5,118 bases of DNA from assembly GCA_003224635.1 (NCBI GenBank), contig QHZK01000322.1, forward strand, positions 1 through 5,118, given 5' to 3'. Below are positions 1 through 4,909 of this stretch, one piece after another. The translations under genes were made by a program, and so were the position numbers. Below the pieces are notes generated by a model, which saw only the letters and a list, made by a program, of their open reading frames with translations, was not told the origin of the DNA and ran no database searches. The DNA is from Acidobacteriota bacterium. Its GTDB lineage: Bacteria; Acidobacteriota; Terriglobia; UBA7540. Within the stretch, counting starts at the first letter, position 1, and each line of letters opens with the position of its first letter.

Positions 1-320
1 AAGCACGTGCCGCTCACAACTGTGTCCGCGCCCTTGCGGTCGGCCACAATCCTGAACCTTCCCATCCTAGACAAACCGTCGGCCAGCTTTTCGCTCAGCG
101 CATTGTCGATGCGGTCGACGAAGATCGTCTTGACGCTGAGCAGCCTTCGGGCGTCTGTCGTGGTCGACGTGCGCGGACCGCTGAGCGACGGCCCCTCATC
201 CTTGCCGAGTGTAGGCGGGTTGTCCTGAGAAGGTTCCTTGTGCAGCGTGGGCCCGTCCTGCGCCAACATGACTGGGCGCGCGAGCAGCAAGACGGCTAGA
301 AACCAATCAGCGACTCTCAT
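1..320 (-). CDS. Probable exported protein, N-terminal part (gene cut by the window edge)
   Basis: Reading the minus strand from the ATG at 318-320 gives 106 complete codons without a stop before the window ends, so the C-terminal part is missing. A good Shine-Dalgarno (GGAGG, plus-strand 327-331) lies 6 bases upstream. The first 20 residues look like a Sec signal peptide: Arg2, a hydrophobic stretch FLAVLLLA, then VMLA before Gln21. Residues 21-62 are Pro/Ser/Thr/Asp-rich linker with a recurring P-[ST]-L motif. From about residue 64 a folded domain begins (KTIFVDRIDNALSEKLADGL, then RFRIVADRKGADTVVSGT). That strand-helix-strand pattern resembles the start of small CsgG/LpoB-like periplasmic domains, in which an 'ADxVxxG' turn follows the second strand; this likeness is from memory. 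The gene is divergent from the M20 gene. The function is unknown; export is fairly likely. Confidence 0.75.
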   Translation of the reverse strand, partial: MRVADWFLAVLLLARPVMLAQDGPTLHKEPSQDNPPTLGKDEGPSLSGPRTSTTTDARRLLSVKTIFVDRIDNALSEKLADGLSRMGRFRIVADRKGADTVVSGTC

Positions 321-379
321 GATAGGCCTCCGCAGCCTGGCGATAGACCTTAGTTTATCAGAAAGTGGAAGCGGAAAAT

Positions 380-430
380 AAGGGATGAAGTTTGAGGGAT
401 GAAGTGTACAAGGGATGAAGGCTGAATCGT
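380..430 (+). repeat. Degenerate 7-bp (14-bp) tandem repeat, AAGGGAT-GAAGnnT type
   Basis: The bases divide into heptamers: AAGGGAT GAAGTTT GAGGGAT GAAGTGT, a 2-base insertion (AC), then AAGGGAT GAAGGCT GAATCGT. The 10-mer AGGGATGAAG occurs three times. A second array of related heptamers lies just after asd (3016-3057), and both arrays end in AGGCTGA. The repeat fills much of the divergent gap between the exported-protein gene and the M20 gene. It also contains a GAAGG/GTG combination that can pass for a start site at 429. Confidence 0.8.
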
Positions 431-443
431 GGGTAGGGCGACC

Positions 444-457
444 TGTCACTTGTCACT
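444..457 (+). repeat. Tandem heptamer TGTCACT x2
   Basis: Two perfect adjacent copies of TGTCACT. The period is the same 7 bp as in the array just upstream, but the sequence is different. It lies inside the leader of the M20 gene, and its presence argues that the region before 486 is repeat-derived rather than conserved coding sequence. Confidence 0.6.
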
Positions 458-458
458 G

Positions 459-481
459 CCTTGGAATTGGGCTAACGTTCT
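459..481 (+). repeat. 23-bp segment shared with the dapB leader (copy 1)
   Basis: This segment matches 3593-3615 at 19 of 23 positions (core ATTGGGC[T/C]AAC). It ends 4 bases before the preferred ATG of the M20 gene, whereas the other copy overlaps the dapB start codon. If both copies are read in the frame that gives PWxWANxL, two of the four differences are synonymous third-base changes and the others give Asn/His and Val/Ile. Confidence 0.55.
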
Positions 482-485
482 GGTG

Positions 486-1505
486 ATGCAACTTTTCGAA
501 CTCACGAGGGCGCTGGTCGATATTGAATCCGTGACCGGCAACGAAAGCGGCTGCGCTGAGTTCCTGCACGACTATTTGGCCGAGCGGAAGCTTGAGGTGG
601 AGCTTGTTCCGGTGCCTGACGCAGGTTCGAGCGGACGCGCTAACGTTTTCGCCGTCTGCGGAGCCCCAGAGGTGGTCCTGAGCACGCACCTCGATACCGT
701 TCCTCCTTTTTTCCCTGCCCGCGAGGACTCGGACTTCATTTACGGGCGCGGCGCCTGCGACGCAAAAGGGATCATCGCCTCCGAGGTGGTCGCAGCGGAG
801 CGGCTGTTGGGGGAGGGGGCGCGAGATTTCGGCCTGCTCTTTCTGGTGGGAGAAGAGACCTTGAGCGACGGGGCTCGCGCCGCCAACGCCGCGCCGCGCG
901 GCTCGAGATACATCATCAACGGGGAGCCGACCGACAACAAGCTGGCCATCGGCACCAAAGGCATCCTGCGGCTGGACGTGCGGACGCGCGGCAAGATGGC
1001 CCACTCGGCCTATCCACAGCTTGGGGAGTCGGCGATTGAGAAGCTGCTCGACGTCCTCGCCGAGGTTCGCAGACTTCCGCTGCCTCGGGACCCCGTCCTT
1101 GGGCCGTCGACCGTCAACATCGGGGTGATTTCGGGCGGCCGCGCCGCTAACGTGATTCCGGACGAGGCCGAGGCGCAAGTCCTTTTTCGCACGGTGAACG
1201 GGGCTCAGGAGCTGCGTCGCCAGCTTGAGCGGCTGCTCGAAGGCCGGTGTGAGTATGAGTTTGTTCGCGATACGCCCGCGCTGATGATGGAGAAGATGGA
1301 CAAGCTTGACGGCTTCGAAACGGAAGTAGTCGCCTTCACTACGGACCTGCCGTCGCTGACCAACTGGGGGCGCCCGCTGCTCCTGGGTCCGGGCTCGATC
1401 AGCGTAGCGCACACGGACCACGAGCGGGTCAGCAAAGCGGACCTGGTGCGCGCGGTGGACCTGTACTGCCGCCTGGTGCGGGAGCTGAAGGCTCGCGACT
1501 CTTAG
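486..1505 (+). CDS. M20-family metallo-deacylase (DapE/ArgE/LysK-like)
   Basis: A di-zinc amidohydrolase that removes an acyl group from an amino-acid intermediate in the cytoplasm. The family's residues are in order: His68 and Asp70 (STHLDTVP), bridging Asp92 (GRGACDAKG), catalytic Glu123 and ligand Glu124 (VGEET), Glu147 (NGEPTD), and a late His309 (AHTDHERV). The inserted dimerisation domain begins near GTKGILRLDV and carries HSAYP. At 339 aa it is slightly short for DapE but usual for shorter ArgE/LysK-like members. With asd and dapB nearby, succinyl-diaminopimelate desuccinylase is the best guess; acetylornithine or LysW-carrier deacylase is possible, so no symbol is given. ATG 486 is preferred because family similarity starts there, though its ribosome site is poor. 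An in-frame GTG at 429 has GAAGG 7 bases upstream but would add 19 repeat-derived residues. The TAG stop overlaps the following repeat. Confidence 0.88.
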   Translation: MQLFELTRALVDIESVTGNESGCAEFLHDYLAERKLEVELVPVPDAGSSGRANVFAVCGAPEVVLSTHLDTVPPFFPAREDSDFIYGRGACDAKGIIASEVVAAERLLGEGARDFGLLFLVGEETLSDGARAANAAPRGSRYIINGEPTDNKLAIGTKGILRLDVRTRGKMAHSAYPQLGESAIEKLLDVLAEVRRLPLPRDPVLGPSTVNIGVISGGRAANVIPDEAEAQVLFRTVNGAQELRRQLERLLEGRCEYEFVRDTPALMMEKMDKLDGFETEVVAFTTDLPSLTNWGRPLLLGPGSISVAHTDHERVSKADLVRAVDLYCRLVRELKARDS

Positions 1506-1529
1506 CCACAGAGGCACAGAGTCACAGAG
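1504..1529 (+). repeat. Left arm of the GxxExxY-flanking inverted repeat
   Basis: A 26-bp sequence beginning AGCCACAGAGGC and ending GTCACAGAG. Bases 1505-1529 match the reverse complement of 1911-1935 at 22 of 25 positions. The whole 26 bp matches the solo copy at 4323-4348 at 24 of 26 positions, in the same orientation. Its first two bases complete the TAG stop of the M20 gene, and the GxxExxY start codon follows 5 bases after it. Confidence 0.9.
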
Positions 1530-1534
1530 AAAGA

Positions 1535-1906
1535 ATGAAGGAGATCAATGAACTCACTGAAGCGATCATCGGGTGCGCTATTGCAGTTCACCGCGAACTG
1601 GGGCCAGGCCTTTTGGAGAACACTTATGAGTCCGCCCTCTGCGTTGAGCTTGATGATTCCGGCTTGACCTATCAGCGTCAGGTTCCGTTCCCTGTGATTT
1701 ATAAGGGCCGGACCGTTGGGGAGTATCGGTTGGACCTGATCGTTGAAGATTCGGTAGTGGCCGAAATCAAGAGCGTGGAGCGGTTTGATCCTGTGTTTGA
1801 GGCACAAGTCCTGACCTACTTGCGGGTGAGCGGCAAGAAGGTCGGTCTGCTGATTAATTTCAATCGCCGGCTTCTGAAGGAAGGTATCAAGCGGTTCATT
1901 TTATGA
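1535..1906 (+). CDS. GxxExxY family protein, PD-(D/E)XK nuclease-like
   Basis: This 123-aa protein carries the family's signature near its N-terminus: HRELGPGLLENTYESAL, with Gly25-x-x-Glu28-x-x-Tyr31. It also shows a nuclease-like core: Asp67 (YRLDLIV), Glu77-x-Lys79 (VAEIKS) and Gln91-x-x-x-Tyr95 (QVLTYL). This matches the D...ExK plus QxxxY layout of RecB/Cas4-type PD-(D/E)XK enzymes. The length is normal for the family (about 125 aa) and all key residues are present, so it appears intact. Its cellular role is not established. The start ATG has no clear Shine-Dalgarno; it directly follows the repeat's purine-rich GAGAAAGA. An ATG at 1548 after GGAG is out of frame. By eye the gene is less GC-rich than the M20 and asd genes, which fits a separate origin. 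Confidence 0.92.
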   Translation: MKEINELTEAIIGCAIAVHRELGPGLLENTYESALCVELDDSGLTYQRQVPFPVIYKGRTVGEYRLDLIVEDSVVAEIKSVERFDPVFEAQVLTYLRVSGKKVGLLINFNRRLLKEGIKRFIL

Positions 1907-1910
1907 ATTC

Positions 1911-1935
1911 CTCCGTGTCTCTGTGCCTCAGTGGC
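1911..1935 (-). repeat. Right arm of the GxxExxY-flanking inverted repeat
   Basis: The reverse complement reads GCCACTGAGGCACAGAG followed by ACACGGAG. It differs from the left arm at only three of 25 positions. It starts 4 bases after the GxxExxY stop codon. Confidence 0.9.
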
Positions 1936-1955
1936 GATACTAGAAAGGGAGCGGT

Positions 1956-3017
1956 ATGAATAAACTTGAAGTCGGTATCCTGGGAGCCACCGGGATGGTG
2001 GGGCAGAGGTTTGTGAGCCTGCTCGAGAACCATCCCTGGTTCGAGCTGGCGTGGCTCGCGGCGTCGGACCGCTCGGCCGGCAAGACTTACGCTGAGGCCT
2101 GTTCGTGGCGGCTGCGCGAGCCCATGCCGGAAAGCGCGCGCCGCCTGGCGGTCCACGAGTGCCAGACCGGCGCTCAGGGAGGGAAAATTCCGCAACTGCT
2201 GTTTGCCTCGCTTGACTCCAAGGTGGCCGGGGAAGTGGAACAGGAGTTTGCCCGCGCCGGCCACGTGGTGGTTTCGAACTCCTCGAACCATCGCATGGAG
2301 CCTGACGTTCCCTTGCTCATTCCCGAGGTCAATCCTGACCACCTGGCGCTGGTCACGGCCCAGCGGCGCGAGCGCGGATGGAAAGGGATGATCGTCACCA
2401 ATCCCAACTGCACCACCGTGGGCCTGGCGATGTCGCTCGCGCCGATCGAACAGGCTTTCGGTTTGGAAAAGGTCTTGATGACCAGCATGCAAGCCGTCTC
2501 AGGCGCTGGATACCCAGGAGTGCCCACGCTTGACATCCTCGGCAACGTCATCCCGCACATTGCGGGCGAGGAAGAGAAAGTCGAGCAGGAGACGCAGAAG
2601 CTGCTCGGGAAGCTCTCGGACGGGCGCGTCCGGCCTGGCGACTTCGCGGTCAGCGCGCACTGCAACCGCGTCCTGGTGGAGGACGGGCACATGGAGTCGG
2701 TGTCGGTTGCGCTCAAGTCCAAAGCTTCGGTCGAAGACCTGATCGCTGCCTGGCGGAAGTTTCGCGCCCTGCCCCAGGAGCGGCGGCTGCCTTCGGCGCC
2801 AGCCCATCCCATCGTCGTGCGCGAGGAAAAGGACCGGCCTCAGCCCAAGTTCGACGTCAACACGGAGCGCGGCATGGCCACGGTTATCGGGCGCGTCCGT
2901 CCCTGCCCGGTGCTGCAGTTCAAATACATGGCGCTTTCCCACAACACGATTCGCGGCGCCGCCGGAGCTGCGTTGCTCAACGCCGAACTGATGAAGTCGG
3001 AAGGGTATCTGGACTGA
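1956..3017 (+). CDS. asd: Aspartate-semialdehyde dehydrogenase, archaeal/fungal type
   Basis: Reduces aspartyl phosphate to aspartate-4-semialdehyde with NADPH, the branch point to lysine/diaminopimelate, threonine and methionine. It has 353 aa, a normal length. The N-terminal nucleotide-binding loop is GILGATGMVGQRF (residues 7-19). The catalytic cysteine is Cys152 in TNPNCTT, and the general-base histidine is His245 in the stretch CNRVLVEDGH. The GEEEKVEQET segment (204-213) and the C-terminal RGAAGAALLNAEL segment are also typical. GATGMVGQRF and the overall spacing point to the archaeal/fungal-type branch rather than the E. coli type. The start ATG has a good ribosome site, AAAGGGAG at 1944-1951. 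The TGA stop lies at the first unit of a heptamer array. The nearest pathway partner is dapB, with the SET gene between them. Confidence 0.95.
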   Translation: MNKLEVGILGATGMVGQRFVSLLENHPWFELAWLAASDRSAGKTYAEACSWRLREPMPESARRLAVHECQTGAQGGKIPQLLFASLDSKVAGEVEQEFARAGHVVVSNSSNHRMEPDVPLLIPEVNPDHLALVTAQRRERGWKGMIVTNPNCTTVGLAMSLAPIEQAFGLEKVLMTSMQAVSGAGYPGVPTLDILGNVIPHIAGEEEKVEQETQKLLGKLSDGRVRPGDFAVSAHCNRVLVEDGHMESVSVALKSKASVEDLIAAWRKFRALPQERRLPSAPAHPIVVREEKDRPQPKFDVNTERGMATVIGRVRPCPVLQFKYMALSHNTIRGAAGAALLNAELMKSEGYLD

Positions 3018-3057
3018 AGGGTAAAGGATAAAGGGTGAATGGTGAAGGGTAAAGGCT
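3016..3057 (+). repeat. Degenerate 7-bp tandem array after asd, six units
   Basis: The units are GAAGGGT, AAAGGAT, AAAGGGT, GAATGGT, GAAGGGT and AAAGGCT, which keep an exact 7-bp register for 42 bp (consensus RAAGGGT). The first unit supplies the last two bases of the asd TGA stop codon. The units are related to those at 380-430. No stem-loop is evident, so it is not an ordinary terminator. Confidence 0.9.
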
Positions 3058-3105
3058 GAGGTACCGGTTTTTCCCCGGGCGGCATGACTGCGGCGTGAGG
3101 CGCAA

Positions 3106-3126
3106 ATGAGTCAAGCGAAGTGTTGA
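3106..3126 (+). other. Possible mini-ORF coupled to the SET gene start
   Basis: An ATG at 3106 has GAGG 5 bases upstream and encodes MSQAKC before a TGA at 3124-3126. The TGA overlaps the TTG codon at 3123, which is in the SET frame (TTGA stop/start overlap). It could be a coupling leader, the original SET start separated by a one-base indel, or chance. Confidence 0.3.
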
Positions 3127-3533
3127 GAAGACAACCAACCGGAAGGGGAAAGCTGCCGCATCACGGCGTGTTTACGCGCATCCGGCCCTCCAGCCGAGGC
3201 GGGGTCGGGGTGTTCGCCATAAAAGACATTAGAAAGGGTACGGACCTGTTTTATGGGGACGACGACGAAATCGTTTGGGTGGATAGAGCTAAGGTGCGGA
3301 GACTGCCGCGCGAGGTTCGGAGGCTCTACGAGGACTTCTGCGTCATTAGGGACAAGGGGCGAACCTACGGATGTCCGACAAGCTTCAACCGTTTGACTGT
3401 CTCTTGGTACCTGAACTCATCCTCAAATCCGAACGTCTCTTGCGATAACGACTACAGGTTCTTCGCGGCAAGGAACATCAAGGCAGGGGAAGAGCTGACG
3501 GTTGATTACTCGACCTACAACGAGTTCCATTGA
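3120..3533 (+). CDS. Small SET-domain protein (putative protein-lysine methyltransferase)
   Basis: SET proteins transfer methyl groups from S-adenosylmethionine to lysines; the target here is unknown. The 137 residues contain nearly only the SET core: RIRPSSRGGVGVFAIKDIRKGT (20-41), an inserted middle part (VWVDRAKVRRLPREVRRLYE, then DFCVIRDKGRTYGCPTSFN), WYLNSSSNPNVSC (96-108) and GEELTVDY (123-130). There are no pre- or post-SET cysteine clusters. The canonical NHSxxPN motif reads NSSSNPN here, with Ser100 in place of His. The start is uncertain: GTG 3120 or TTG 3123, both with poor ribosome sites. GTG 3168 is also in frame but close to the domain. The gene appears less GC-rich than its neighbours. 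It lies between asd and dapB without a known pathway link. Confidence 0.85.
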   Translation: MLRRQPTGRGKLPHHGVFTRIRPSSRGGVGVFAIKDIRKGTDLFYGDDDEIVWVDRAKVRRLPREVRRLYEDFCVIRDKGRTYGCPTSFNRLTVSWYLNSSSNPNVSCDNDYRFFAARNIKAGEELTVDYSTYNEFH

Positions 3534-3556
3534 GCCGCAGGCGCGAAAGGCGCGAA
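3534..3556 (+). repeat. Short GCGCGAA direct repeat directly after the SET stop codon
   Basis: GCGCGAA occurs at 3541-3547 and 3550-3556. Together with the preceding AGCCGCAG it loosely resembles the AGCCAC..AGGC start of the repeat at 1504 and 4323. It may be a degenerate relative of the repeats found at the ends of the other genes; the match is too weak to be sure. Confidence 0.35.
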
Positions 3557-3586
3557 CTCGACCGTGTGCTGTTAGTAGCGGACGCT

Positions 3587-3591
3587 AGGAG
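3587..3591 (+). promoter_or_regulatory. Ribosome binding site that fixes the dapB TTG start
   Basis: AGGAG lies 9 bases before TTG 3601. An in-frame TAG at 3586-3588 closes the frame upstream, and no ATG or GTG occurs in frame before the Rossmann loop. TTG 3601 is therefore the only well-supported start. Confidence 0.7.
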
Positions 3592-3592
3592 T

Positions 3593-3615
3593 CCCTGGCA
3601 TTGGGCCAACATTCT
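3593..3615 (+). repeat. 23-bp segment shared with the M20 gene leader (copy 2)
   Basis: This matches 459-481 at 19 of 23 positions. It overlaps the dapB start: the TTG at 3601 is inside it. In the +1 frame relative to dapB it reads PWHWANIL, against PWNWANVL in the other copy. Confidence 0.55.
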
Positions 3616-4353
3616 CAAGATAGCCCCCTCAGACTTGCGCTGCTTGGCTATGGCAAAATGGGCCGGGTCATTGCCGGGCTGGCCCCGCAACGCGGGTTTG
3701 AAGTCAAGTTGGCGCTCGACATTGACGAGAACCGAAGCGGCGGGGGCATCACCGCCGAGCGTTTTCGGGGGATCGACGTGGCGGTGGACTTTACGCAGCC
3801 GGATGCCGTAGTCGAAAATGTCGAGCGTTGCGCGGCCGCCGGCTGCAATTTGGTCGTCGGCACAACGGGCTGGTACGATCGCCTTGAGGCAGTGCGCAAG
3901 GTTGTCGCCGGCGCGGGCATCGGGTTGGTCTATGCGGCAAATTTTTCCATCGGCGTGCAACTGTTCTATCGCTTGAGCCGGGCGGCGGCGGAAATCTTCG
4001 CTCACTTTCCGATGTATCAGCCCTACATTCACGAAGCGCACCACCGGATGAAAATGGACGCGCCCTCAGGGACAGCGATCGAGCTCAAGCGCCGCGTGGA
4101 ACCGGCGCTCAAGGGGCGCGAGATTCCTGTTTCCAGCGTGCGCGCGGGATACATTCCCGGCACGCACGAGCTCGGGTTCGACTCCGAAGCCGATACGGTG
4201 ATCGTGCGGCACACGGCGCGCAGCCGCCAGGGCTTCGCCGAGGGAGCGTTGTATGCGGCGCGCTGGGTGGTCGGCAGGAAGGGCTTGTTTACGTTCGCCG
4301 ACGTCCTCCAAGAAAGCGCATCAGCCACCGAGGCGCAGAGTCACAGAGCCTGA
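3601..4353 (+). CDS. dapB: 4-hydroxy-tetrahydrodipicolinate reductase
   Basis: Reduces hydroxy-tetrahydrodipicolinate to tetrahydrodipicolinate with NAD(P)H in the diaminopimelate/lysine pathway. It has 250 aa, a usual length. The N-terminal Rossmann loop is LLGYGKMG (14-21), followed by AVDFTQPDAV (61-70), the VGTTGW loop (86-91) and ANFSIG (113-118). The signature EAHHRMKMDAPSGTA (145-159) carries the catalytic His147/His148 and Lys151. RAGYIPGTHE (181-190) is the conserved substrate-side glycine loop. The start is TTG with AGGAG 9 bases upstream. The C-terminal tail SATEAQSHRA does not look like family sequence: residues 242-249 and the bases around the stop come from a solo copy of the GxxExxY-type repeat. 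The core enzyme appears complete. It pairs functionally with asd upstream. Confidence 0.95.
   Translation: MGQHSQDSPLRLALLGYGKMGRVIAGLAPQRGFEVKLALDIDENRSGGGITAERFRGIDVAVDFTQPDAVVENVERCAAAGCNLVVGTTGWYDRLEAVRKVVAGAGIGLVYAANFSIGVQLFYRLSRAAAEIFAHFPMYQPYIHEAHHRMKMDAPSGTAIELKRRVEPALKGREIPVSSVRAGYIPGTHELGFDSEADTVIVRHTARSRQGFAEGALYAARWVVGRKGLFTFADVLQESASATEAQSHRA
4323..4348 (+). repeat. Solo copy of the GxxExxY-type repeat arm inside the dapB 3' end
   Basis: It matches 1504-1529 at 24 of 26 positions and in the same orientation, starting AGCCACCGAGGC. No GxxExxY gene or second arm follows. It is translated as the last residues of DapB, with the TGA stop 2 bases beyond it. Confidence 0.9.
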
Positions 4354-4375
4354 GCGGTGTACCGGTCCAACGGCG

Positions 4376-4393
4376 CCTCCACCCCCTCCACCC
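4376..4393 (+). repeat. 9-bp tandem repeat CCTCCACCC x2
   Basis: Two perfect adjacent copies in the gap between dapB and the next promoter, making a strongly pyrimidine-biased stretch on the plus strand. No function is evident. Confidence 0.6.
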
Positions 4394-4403
4394 CCAACGC
4401 GCG

Positions 4404-4432
4404 TTGTCATGTGGCCGGGTCTGTGATAGGAT
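4404..4432 (+). promoter_or_regulatory. Sigma70-like promoter with extended -10
   Basis: TTGTCA (4404-4409), a 17-base spacer, then TAGGAT (4427-4432) preceded by TG at 4424-4425 with one base between. The -35 matches the consensus at 5 of 6 positions and the -10 at 4 of 6. Transcription would begin near 4439, leaving a leader of about 35 bases before the ATG at 4473. This indicates that the 110-aa gene is transcribed separately from dapB. Confidence 0.6.
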
Positions 4433-4472
4433 ACGCGGCCTCAAGTCGATATCGGAATATGAAGGAGGAAAC

Positions 4473-4805
4473 ATGCGGATTTTTCTCAAGGCTTCGTTCC
4501 CAGTCGAAGCGGGCAACCGGGCGATTAAGGACGGCAGTATAGGCAAGACGATCCAGTCGATCCTCGACGAGTGCAAACCTGAGGCCGCATATTTCACGGA
4601 TCACGGCGGTCAGCGAACAGCCTTTCTCTTCCTCGACATCCAGGACGCTTCACAGATACCGGTGGTAGCTGAACCGTGGTTTCTGGCATTCAACGCGAAT
4701 GTTGAAATCCATCCGGCCATGAACGCTGCGGACCTGGCCAAGGCCGGGCCGCGCATCGAGCAAGCGGTCAAGAAATACGGCCATCTGGCGACGGCCGCGC
4801 ACTAA
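4473..4805 (+). CDS. Conserved-looking 110-aa protein of unknown function
   Basis: The ATG follows a near-perfect Shine-Dalgarno, AAGGAGG (4462-4468), with a 4-base gap. The protein is soluble, with no signal peptide or membrane segment. It is compact alpha/beta: strand RIFLKASFPV, helix AGNRAIKDGSIGKTIQSILD, strand AAYFTDHGGQRTAFLFLDI, helix DASQIPVVAEPWFLA, strand ANVEIHPAM and a C-terminal helix (AADLAKAGPRIEQAVKKYG). This pattern suggests a ferredoxin-like or dimeric alpha-beta barrel fold. The strings PEAAYFT, QRTAFLFLDI and EPWFLAFNANVEIHPAM resemble about 105-aa bacterial proteins that I recall carrying the doubtful label 'panthothenate synthetase'. They share nothing with PanC, so I give no function. 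It has its own promoter and ribosome site. Confidence 0.85.
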   Translation: MRIFLKASFPVEAGNRAIKDGSIGKTIQSILDECKPEAAYFTDHGGQRTAFLFLDIQDASQIPVVAEPWFLAFNANVEIHPAMNAADLAKAGPRIEQAVKKYGHLATAAH

Positions 4806-4909
4806 GCTTGGGCGAGGCCGGGAAAGCTGACCTTCTGGGGCTGGAGACAGGCGAGGGATAGGTGTCACTGGGCGCATGTGTAGCGAGGCGCGAACCGAAC
4901 CGGACCCGG

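Larger units (their letters stand above)
1504..1935 (+). mobile_element. Repeat-bounded GxxExxY cassette (inferred mobile unit)
   Basis: One small gene is fitted tightly between two inverted arms: 5 bases from the left arm to the ATG and 4 bases from the stop to the right arm. The unit sits between two genes of a probable lysine cluster, and the asd ribosome site begins 8 bases beyond it. GxxExxY genes in other genomes are often found with flanking repeats of this CACAGAGGCACAGAG type (recalled, not checked). No transposase and no target-site duplication is evident, so mobility is inferred from structure. Confidence 0.45.

Noticed and set aside
7..228. Plus-strand open frame at the left edge
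   Set aside because: The minus strand has a better gene here: ribosome site, signal peptide and a continuous frame to the window edge.
340..372. Promoter for the leftward exported-protein gene
   Set aside because: A minus-strand TAAACT-like -10 is present, but no acceptable -35 lies at the right distance.
429..485. Extended start (GTG 429) for the M20 protein
   Set aside because: It has a passable ribosome site, but the extra 19 residues derive from heptamers and the shared 23-bp repeat and lie outside the family's usual N-terminus. It is kept only as an alternative.
453..1517. Long open frame on the minus strand opposite the M20 gene
   Set aside because: The plus strand carries all M20 catalytic motifs in order; the antisense frame has no recognisable domain and is explained by high GC codon bias.
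3016..3075. Rho-independent terminator after asd (TTTTT at 3067)
   Set aside because: No GC-rich hairpin precedes the short T-run; the upstream sequence is the purine-rich heptamer array.
3530..3811. Plus-strand frame overlapping the start of dapB
   Set aside because: It is out of frame with dapB through conserved sequence, is Arg/Trp/Ser-rich and matches no domain; only its PWHWANIL stretch was worth noting.
1504..4348. CRISPR array made from the three CACAGAG-type repeats
   Set aside because: Only three copies, in mixed orientation, hundreds to thousands of bases apart, with genes between them.
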